Shown here: positions 6,773 to 10,447 of the stretch, piece after piece
How positions within the stretch are numbered: the stretch's first letter is position 1
Layout: every line of letters starts with the position of its first letter
Source of the DNA: Thermoflexales bacterium
GTDB taxonomy: Bacteria; Chloroflexota; Anaerolineae; Fen-1058
Assembly (NCBI GenBank): GCA_016931085.1
Contig: JAFGFO010000236.1
Coordinates: 1-10,447 of the forward strand
DNA: 10,447 nt
Direction of reading: 5' to 3'
Translations under genes and position numbers: made by a program
The notes under the pieces: model-generated
Databases searched by the model: none
What the model was told of the DNA's origin: nothing
The model's input: only the letters and a program-made list of their open reading frames with translations

Positions 6773-6808
6773 GCGCATGTGTTCTATTCCGACAGAGGCT
6801 TGGCAAGG

Positions 6809-7555
6809 ATGATACGCAGCAAAAAGATTAGGATCACACGAGATCGCCTGGAGGCCGCCCGGCGCCACCTGGCCGACTGCCATCTTTGCCCCCACGAGTG
6901 CGGCCCGGCACGAGCGACAGGCCAGGGCGTCTGCGGGGTGGGACAGCAAGCCTACATTGCCAGCGAGATGCTGCACGTGGGCGAAGAGGCGTCCATCAGC
7001 CCGGCCCACGCGGTATTCTTTTCTGGCTGCACGGCGCACTGCACCTTCTGCTCGGCGGCGCGCTACGCGTCCAACGCCTCCTACGGCACGCCGGCCACGC
7101 CCCAAGCCCTGGCCCAGGCCATCCGGCGCCGGCTGGCCCAGGGCGCGCGCACGCTGGAATTCGTCGGCGGCGAGCCGGCGCCGCACATCCCGTTCGTCCT
7201 GGAAACACTGTCGCTGCTGGCGCCCGGCGAGCGCCCAGTCGTGGTGTGGAACTCGAACTTTTACCTCACGCGCGCCGCGTTGGAGTTGCTGGACGGCGTG
7301 GTGGATATCTGGCTGCCGGACCTCAAGTTCGGCAACGAGGATTGCGCCCGCCGATTGAGCCAGATGCGCGATTACTGGAAAATCGTAACTCGTGCTATAC
7401 TATGGGCAGCGCCACGCGGCGATATGATCATCCGGCATTTGCTCATGCCCGGCCATCAGTCTTGCTGCACCACGCCCGTGCTGGCCTGGATCGAGGCAAG
7501 CCTGCCCCAGGCCAAGCTGTCGGTGTTGGATCAATACATTCCACCGCCCACGTAA
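6809..7555 (+). CDS. PflX-like radical SAM protein, apparently truncated at the C-terminus
   Basis: Probably an iron-sulfur enzyme that cleaves S-adenosylmethionine; substrate unknown. From ATG 6809 (248 residues) it shows an N-terminal C-x2-C-x3-C-x10-C cluster (Cys24, 27, 31, 42), the radical SAM motif C-x3-C-x2-C (Cys74, 78, 81 in FFSGCTAHCTFC), GGEPAPH (120-126), VWNSNFY (146-152), DIWLPDLKFGN (166-176), IRHLLMPGH (208-216) and DQYIPP (241-246). This is the order of the PflX/COG1313 family related to pyruvate formate-lyase activases. The open frame extends to 6734, but that part translates the hairpin gap and looks non-coding. GAGG (6795-6798) precedes the ATG by 10 bases. Family members usually continue beyond the QYxP motif; here the protein ends four residues after its second proline, with its stop inside a short repeat. 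Catalytic motifs are intact, so it may still fold. Confidence 0.88.
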   Translation: MIRSKKIRITRDRLEAARRHLADCHLCPHECGPARATGQGVCGVGQQAYIASEMLHVGEEASISPAHAVFFSGCTAHCTFCSAARYASNASYGTPATPQALAQAIRRRLAQGARTLEFVGGEPAPHIPFVLETLSLLAPGERPVVVWNSNFYLTRAALELLDGVVDIWLPDLKFGNEDCARRLSQMRDYWKIVTRAILWAAPRGDMIIRHLLMPGHQSCCTTPVLAWIEASLPQAKLSVLDQYIPPPT

Positions 7556-7572
7556 AACGTGAGGCGTGAAAA
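7551..7572 (+). repeat. CGTGAAA-type mini-repeat at the radical SAM stop codon
   Basis: Three degenerate units (CGTAAAA, CGTGAGG, CGTGAAAA) follow one another. The TAA stop of the radical SAM gene lies within the first unit, and the ribosome site of the next gene begins five bases after the last. It fills the space between the two genes. Confidence 0.5.
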
Positions 7573-7587
7573 CTAGAGGAGGTCACA

Positions 7588-7962
7588 GTGTCGCGGTTTG
7601 TCAAAATTCGCACCCAGTTGCGCGATGTGGAGATGGTCAAGCTTGCCTTGGACGATTTGAACGTGCGCTACGAAGCCAACAAGATCTTTATGCACGGCTG
7701 GAGTGGCAAGTCCGTCGAAGCCGAACTGGTGGTCAAGGCCAGGGGGGGGAGCTTTGCGCTGGTGCGCAATGCCGACCAGGTCCTGGAGGCGCAGGGCGAT
7801 GACGCCATCCTACAGGGGCAGAAAACACTGCTGGGCCAAATCAGCCAGCGTTACGCTTACCACAAGGTGCTGGCCGAAGCGAGCAAGGCCGGTTTTAGCC
7901 TGGTGGAAGAAAAACACAGCGCCGACCAGCTCATCCGACTGGTCGTCCGCCGTTGGGCCTGA
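7588..7962 (+). CDS. DUF1257 family (Ycf35-like) protein
   Basis: A 124-residue soluble protein. The opening SRFVKIRTQLRDVEMVKLALDDLNV matches the DUF1257 start, typically SxF..I.T.I.D...L..AL.DL. The family includes plastid and cyanobacterial Ycf35; its biochemical role is not established. The rest is compact alpha/beta with an AYHKVLAEASKAGFSLVEEK segment and a basic end (RLVVRRWA). It has only one methionine besides the start and no cysteine. The start is GTG, set by AGGAGGT (7577-7583) four bases upstream. The DUF2997 gene follows after 14 bases; this pairing is recurrent, which supports both assignments. I did not find the AAA+ ATPase or ferredoxin that sometimes accompany the pair. Confidence 0.85.
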   Translation: MSRFVKIRTQLRDVEMVKLALDDLNVRYEANKIFMHGWSGKSVEAELVVKARGGSFALVRNADQVLEAQGDDAILQGQKTLLGQISQRYAYHKVLAEASKAGFSLVEEKHSADQLIRLVVRRWA

Positions 7963-7976
7963 GAGTGGGAGGGGGT

Positions 7977-8171
7977 ATGGCTCAAAAACACGAGATCGAG
8001 ATCAGCATTTCGCCCGAAGGGCAGGTAGAGTATACCATCAAGGGCATCAAGGGCCGCCACTGCGCGGACATCGCCGAGCTGCTCAAGATATTGGGCCAGG
8101 TCGAGCACGAGGAGAATACCCGCGAGTACTACGAGCAGGCGCAGGAGGCCGGTGTCTACGTTCAACATTGA
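7977..8171 (+). CDS. DUF2997 family small protein
   Basis: A 64-residue protein with the DUF2997 layout: a beta-hairpin start (EIEISISPEGQVEYTIKGIKG), a conserved Cys in GRHCADI (residue 29), a short helix (ELLKILGQVEHEE) and a TREYYEQ end. Function is unknown; the family usually lies beside DUF1257. An upstream in-frame TTG (7953) would overlap the previous gene, but ATG 7977 is preceded by GGAGGGGG (7968-7975), so I chose it. The last 20 bases overlap the GTG start of the next small gene, pointing to translational coupling. Confidence 0.85.
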   Translation: MAQKHEIEISISPEGQVEYTIKGIKGRHCADIAELLKILGQVEHEENTREYYEQAQEAGVYVQH

Positions 8172-8346
8172 GACCGACATTTACATCACGCCACAGGGCG
8201 AGCTGGTCGTGGCCGATTTGCCGGCCGAGCTGCAAGCGGCCTTGGAGGCGGTCGGGGTGCGCCTGGATCAGCCAGACCTGACAGGTCTATTGCCACACCA
8301 AGGCCAGGCGGCTGCGAGTCAGGCCATCCAGGGAAGTATACACTAG
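8152..8346 (+). CDS. Small unknown protein, third gene of the DUF1257/DUF2997 cluster
   Basis: A 64-residue protein I cannot name. Its start NIETDIYITPQGELVVADLPAELQAAL resembles the opening of the neighbouring DUF2997 protein (IEISISPEGQV), so it probably also starts with a beta-hairpin, then a short helix. The GTG start at 8152 has a full AGGAGG (8143-8148) inside the end of the DUF2997 gene, but the spacing is only three bases. A start elsewhere seems unlikely because the frame is short. The last 60 bases run over the 3' end of the convergent propeller gene, so the C-terminal 20 residues may be recent read-through sequence. It has no cysteine, signal peptide or membrane helix. Confidence 0.62.
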   Translation: MSTFNIETDIYITPQGELVVADLPAELQAALEAVGVRLDQPDLTGLLPHQGQAAASQAIQGSIH

Positions 8347-9762
8347 CGTTTGGCCGTTGAGGACGACCAGGTCGGCGTGGCCCAAGCCGATATTCCCGGG
8401 CAAGTCGACCAGGATGGGGTTAGCGGGGAATTTTTCCCACGCGCCGTCAATCTGGCCGGCTTGGCTGCGCGCCAAGCCCAGGCCAAACTGGCTGTCGCCC
8501 GGCTCATTCGGCCCGGGTCCGCGTATGCCTTCGTACAGCATGTAGTAGCGTTCTCCGACCTTGAGCACCTCAACTGAGCTGATCATGCGAAAGTCGAAAA
8601 AGGGATTCGTCTGAGACCCTTTTTCTTCGAGAGGGCCGTATTCGGCCGCGCCGCTAAACAGGGGATTGTGCACGCACTTGCGGAGCGTGCGGGCGGGCGC
8701 ATCGGCCATCCCAACATAACAGCCCAAGGTGCCTGGATTCTGGCCCATGCCTACAAAGATGTACTGGCGATTCCCTTCGACGTAAATCCCTGGTGGCCCC
8801 CCCGCCAGGCAGTCGTAAAACTGCGAGACATAAGGGTGCGCCCCAACAAGTTCACCTGGCGGGCAGCCCTGGCGTTCGCCCACGCCGGAGCGCGGCACTT
8901 GTTCTGGCGCGCTCCAGCTCAAGCCGTCGGTCGAGCGGCGCAGGAAGACACGCGCGCGGTATTCGTAAGCCAGCAGCAGGGTCTTACCGTCATAAAAAAC
9001 CCGCGGGTACTGCTGCTGGTCGATGTGGTCCCGTTCCGAGTCGCACGGGCAGGCCTGGCAATCGAACTGGCACACCGGCGGCTGGTCGTGTTGGAAGCTA
9101 TAGCCCCCGTCGAAGCTGCGATAAATGAGCGTACAGCCGGGGAACTCGACCGGCTGGGCACAGCGGTCGAGCGCGCCGGCCGAGCGAGCGCTGGCGTGCA
9201 GGTAGGACCACAGCTCGCCGTTGCTCATCACAATGGTGTCTGACTCGCCCATCGGCAGCCCCGTATCGGCCACTTGCACGACAAACTGGGCCTGCCCTTC
9301 CCAGAAATCGGCCAGGGTGGGATGGGAGTCGCGGCCTGGCTGCTGCTGCCGCATCAAAAAATGCGTGGCACTTGGTGTGGGCATGGGGGTGGGAGGCAGC
9401 GTAGGCCAAGGCGTCCAGCTCGCACTGGGGATGGGTGTAGGCGTGGTCGTGGGGGTGGGGATAGGGGTGGCGCTCGGCGTGGGGGAGGCCGTCGGGGTAG
9501 GGCTAGGGGGGAGGGTGGGCGTGTGAGTGAACGTCGGCTCGGGGGAAGGCAAGGGCGATGGGGGAGTCGCAGTCAATGCGTTGACCGCGGCCAGGCGGGT
9601 GGGAAAGAAGGCAGTTGACTCTGGGCTAAGCCAGGCAACGAAGGCGGGCGTCAGCCCCATGCCGTTCCTTAATGGCACATAAGCTGCCGACCCCAGGCAC
9701 AGCCAGATGCCCAATATCGCCAGGCCAAGCAGTTTATACGTGCGCTTTGAACGTGAAGCCAT
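8287..9762 (-). CDS. Membrane-anchored extracellular beta-propeller protein (sialidase/GH43-like)
   Basis: A 491-residue exported protein. Basic N-terminus, then one hydrophobic segment (11-30) without a lipobox, so a signal anchor or uncleaved signal peptide. Residues about 65-133 are a Pro/Thr/Ser linker of TPTP and PSPTP units. The remaining 350 residues look like a beta-propeller: two Asp-box motifs (SFDGGYSF 216-223 and STDGLSW 277-283) and strand-rich repeats such as QYPRVFYDGKTLLLAYEY and ERYYMLYEGIRGPG. FPANPILVDLPGN (445-457) with GLGHADLVVLNGQTLVYTS (459-477) recalls GH43/GH32-like propellers. Ten cysteines in this part, four as C-x3-C-x2-C-x-C (231-240), suggest disulfides. Carbohydrate binding or hydrolysis is possible, but I cannot identify catalytic residues. 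The start is ATG, with only weak GGGA upstream. Its 3' end overlaps the convergent small gene. Confidence 0.85.
   Translation of the reverse strand: MASRSKRTYKLLGLAILGIWLCLGSAAYVPLRNGMGLTPAFVAWLSPESTAFFPTRLAAVNALTATPPSPLPSPEPTFTHTPTLPPSPTPTASPTPSATPIPTPTTTPTPIPSASWTPWPTLPPTPMPTPSATHFLMRQQQPGRDSHPTLADFWEGQAQFVVQVADTGLPMGESDTIVMSNGELWSYLHASARSAGALDRCAQPVEFPGCTLIYRSFDGGYSFQHDQPPVCQFDCQACPCDSERDHIDQQQYPRVFYDGKTLLLAYEYRARVFLRRSTDGLSWSAPEQVPRSGVGERQGCPPGELVGAHPYVSQFYDCLAGGPPGIYVEGNRQYIFVGMGQNPGTLGCYVGMADAPARTLRKCVHNPLFSGAAEYGPLEEKGSQTNPFFDFRMISSVEVLKVGERYYMLYEGIRGPGPNEPGDSQFGLGLARSQAGQIDGAWEKFPANPILVDLPGNIGLGHADLVVLNGQTLVYTSLDGLTRSRLALVWQ
9370..9570 (-). repeat. Pro/Thr/Ser-rich linker-coding low-complexity region
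   Basis: Read on the minus strand this is a run of CCN-ACN-type codons giving TPTP, PSPTP and TPSATP units in the propeller protein. On the plus strand it appears as G-rich GGGGGTGGG-like DNA. Such linkers tether surface domains away from the membrane. The degenerate units invite slippage and length variation. Confidence 0.8.
9661..9676. repeat. Degenerate copy of the GCCATT-N4-AATGGC palindrome
   Basis: GCCGTT-CCTT-AATGGC (plus strand) has a 6-bp stem with one G-T wobble and a four-base loop. It encodes PLRNG in the propeller protein, just after its membrane segment. It resembles the palindromes in the cysteine-rich gene, but one isolated degenerate copy could be chance. Confidence 0.35.
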
Positions 9763-9985
9763 TGCTCGTCCCAGCCGGCAGCCGAAGTGACAATCGCCGG
9801 CTACTCACCGACCCTGGCTGGCAGGTAAGGCGTCGAGGCATCCAAGAGCGTGTTTTCAGCCGTGCGCCGGCCACAATCATCATCAAGGCAGTCGCAATCA
9901 CCGCAGCCAGGGCTGACACAACATGTCCAGCCAGAAAAGCAGCGTCATCTTATGCCATCCAAGGCGCAGGCCAGGCACCCAGTCC

Positions 9986-10342
9986 TTACCAGCGCCTGAG
10001 CTCGTCCTTGAGTTCCTCGCGGGCGTCAAAGCCCTGGCCGAGGACGATGCCAAAGATGGTCAGGACAAGCGCGACCACGAGCGCGGCCATGTTCGCCCAT
10101 GGGGAGTTCCACACCTGGTTGAGCACGATCCAGACGACCACACCGATGGCAGCGCCAATCATGGCGCCCCGCACACTGTAGGGTATTTTTTTCACCATTT
10201 CCCAAAAAGTGGGGGGCTTGGTAGACTTCCACTGCTGCGAGATGTGACCTTGCAGTTTTCTCTGCTTGATCTGTGGGTCGCGCGACTGGAGCTGCCGGTC
10301 GCGCAGCCTGGCCAGCCGTTCACGTTCATCTCTATCGCTCAT
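9986..10342 (-). CDS. Small two-helix membrane protein of unknown function
   Basis: 118 residues. The first 57 are hydrophilic and strongly charged (DRDERERLARLRDRQ, DPQIKQRKLQ), probably a cytosolic helix or coiled coil. Two hydrophobic helices follow at about 59-79 (AMIGAAIGVVVWIVLNQVW) and 84-103 (ANMAALVVALVLTIFGIVLG), joined by a four-residue turn, giving a hairpin with both ends on the same side, then a charged tail (DAREELKDELRRW). No family recognised. ATG start with AAGGAGG (10352-10358) nine bases upstream. It precedes the propeller gene on the same strand, 223 bases apart. That gap holds no convincing gene or terminator, so the two could be co-transcribed. Confidence 0.82.
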   Translation of the reverse strand: MSDRDERERLARLRDRQLQSRDPQIKQRKLQGHISQQWKSTKPPTFWEMVKKIPYSVRGAMIGAAIGVVVWIVLNQVWNSPWANMAALVVALVLTIFGIVLGQGFDAREELKDELRRW

Positions 10343-10389
10343 AGACTTGTGCCTCCTTATCAGTCGAACTGGCGCGTTGGAACAAGCCT

Positions 10390-10418
10390 ATTTTAGCACG
10401 TTTCTGCCAACAGGGTAA
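10390..10418 (-). promoter_or_regulatory. Candidate promoter of the small membrane protein gene
   Basis: On the minus strand, TTACCC (10413-10418) and TAAAAT (10390-10395) are 17 bases apart. The -10 matches 5 of 6 consensus positions and the -35 matches 3 of 6. It lies about 50 bases upstream of the ATG and before its strong ribosome site. Confidence 0.38.
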
Positions 10419-10447
10419 GGGCATCCTCCGGAAAGGCGGAAAGCGCA

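Noticed and set aside
6734..6808. Upstream extension of the radical SAM protein by 25 residues
   Set aside because: The extra residues translate the hairpin gap and do not look like protein. ATG 6809 has a GAGG site at a usable distance and starts just ahead of the conserved cysteines.
5765..7186. Long minus-strand open frame of 473 codons opposite the cysteine-rich and radical SAM genes
   Set aside because: It is an antisense shadow: plus-strand TGC cysteine codons read as Ala on the other strand, giving Ala/Arg/Gly/His-rich text with no family motif. Both plus-strand genes have clear motifs.
9043..9072. C-x3-C-x2-C in the propeller protein as a radical SAM or Fe-S motif
   Set aside because: The protein is exported and propeller-like, with six other cysteines in the same domain. 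Disulfide bonds are far more likely than an iron-sulfur cluster.
9221..9526. Gly/Val-rich plus-strand frame opposite the Pro/Thr linker
   Set aside because: It is the complement of the linker-coding repeats. Its glycine and valine richness comes entirely from that low complexity.
9734..9919. Minus-strand 61-codon frame with a hydrophobic start, between the membrane protein and the propeller gene
   Set aside because: It has a GTG start without a ribosome site, a composition after the hydrophobic part like non-coding DNA (RRLTCQPGSVSSRRLSLRL), and overlap with the propeller gene start. It could be a tiny membrane protein, but I cannot support it.

Overview
This 10.4 kb window is GC-rich bacterial DNA. 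It holds ten genes I can support in three blocks, plus several short repeats. I infer a member of the Chloroflexota, probably Anaerolineae-like. The reasons are the exported beta-propeller protein with a long Pro/Thr/Ser linker, a RecJ with a long C-terminal extension, an adjacent DUF1257/DUF2997 pair, frequent GTG/TTG starts, and short degenerate repeats scattered between and inside genes. This placement rests on general resemblance and was not tested. I see no rRNA, tRNA, CRISPR array, integrase or transposase.

Left block, minus strand (138-1388): a stand-alone AICAR formyltransferase, the second-last step of purine synthesis. It lacks the IMP cyclohydrolase domain of ordinary PurH. A possible weak terminator follows it, and a 184-bp divergent promoter region separates it from the next block.

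Central block, plus strand (1573-8346), all co-directional: a PD-(D/E)XK nuclease with an apparent Fe-S cluster (RecB/AddB/Cas4-like); a long RecJ single-strand exonuclease whose open frame overlaps it; and a roughly 620-residue protein with 48 cysteines in a near-perfect 15-residue zinc-ligand periodicity. After a 102-bp gap with two hairpins come a shortened PflX-like radical SAM protein, a DUF1257 (Ycf35-like) protein, a DUF2997 protein and a third tiny protein. The first two genes process DNA. The cysteine-rich protein has no known role and is the least explained item here. The last three genes are tightly spaced or overlapping and probably translated together.

Right block, minus strand (8287-10342): a membrane-anchored extracellular beta-propeller protein (sialidase/GH43-like) and a small two-helix membrane protein. 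The propeller gene converges on the central block, and its 3' end overlaps the last small plus-strand gene by 60 bp.

Two kinds of small repeat cut across genes. A short palindrome (GCCATT-N4-AATGGC) occurs three times inside the cysteine-rich gene and once, degenerate, in the propeller gene. Low-complexity tracts sit at the start of recJ, near its end, and at the stop codon of the radical SAM gene, apparently changing the ends or linkers of these proteins.
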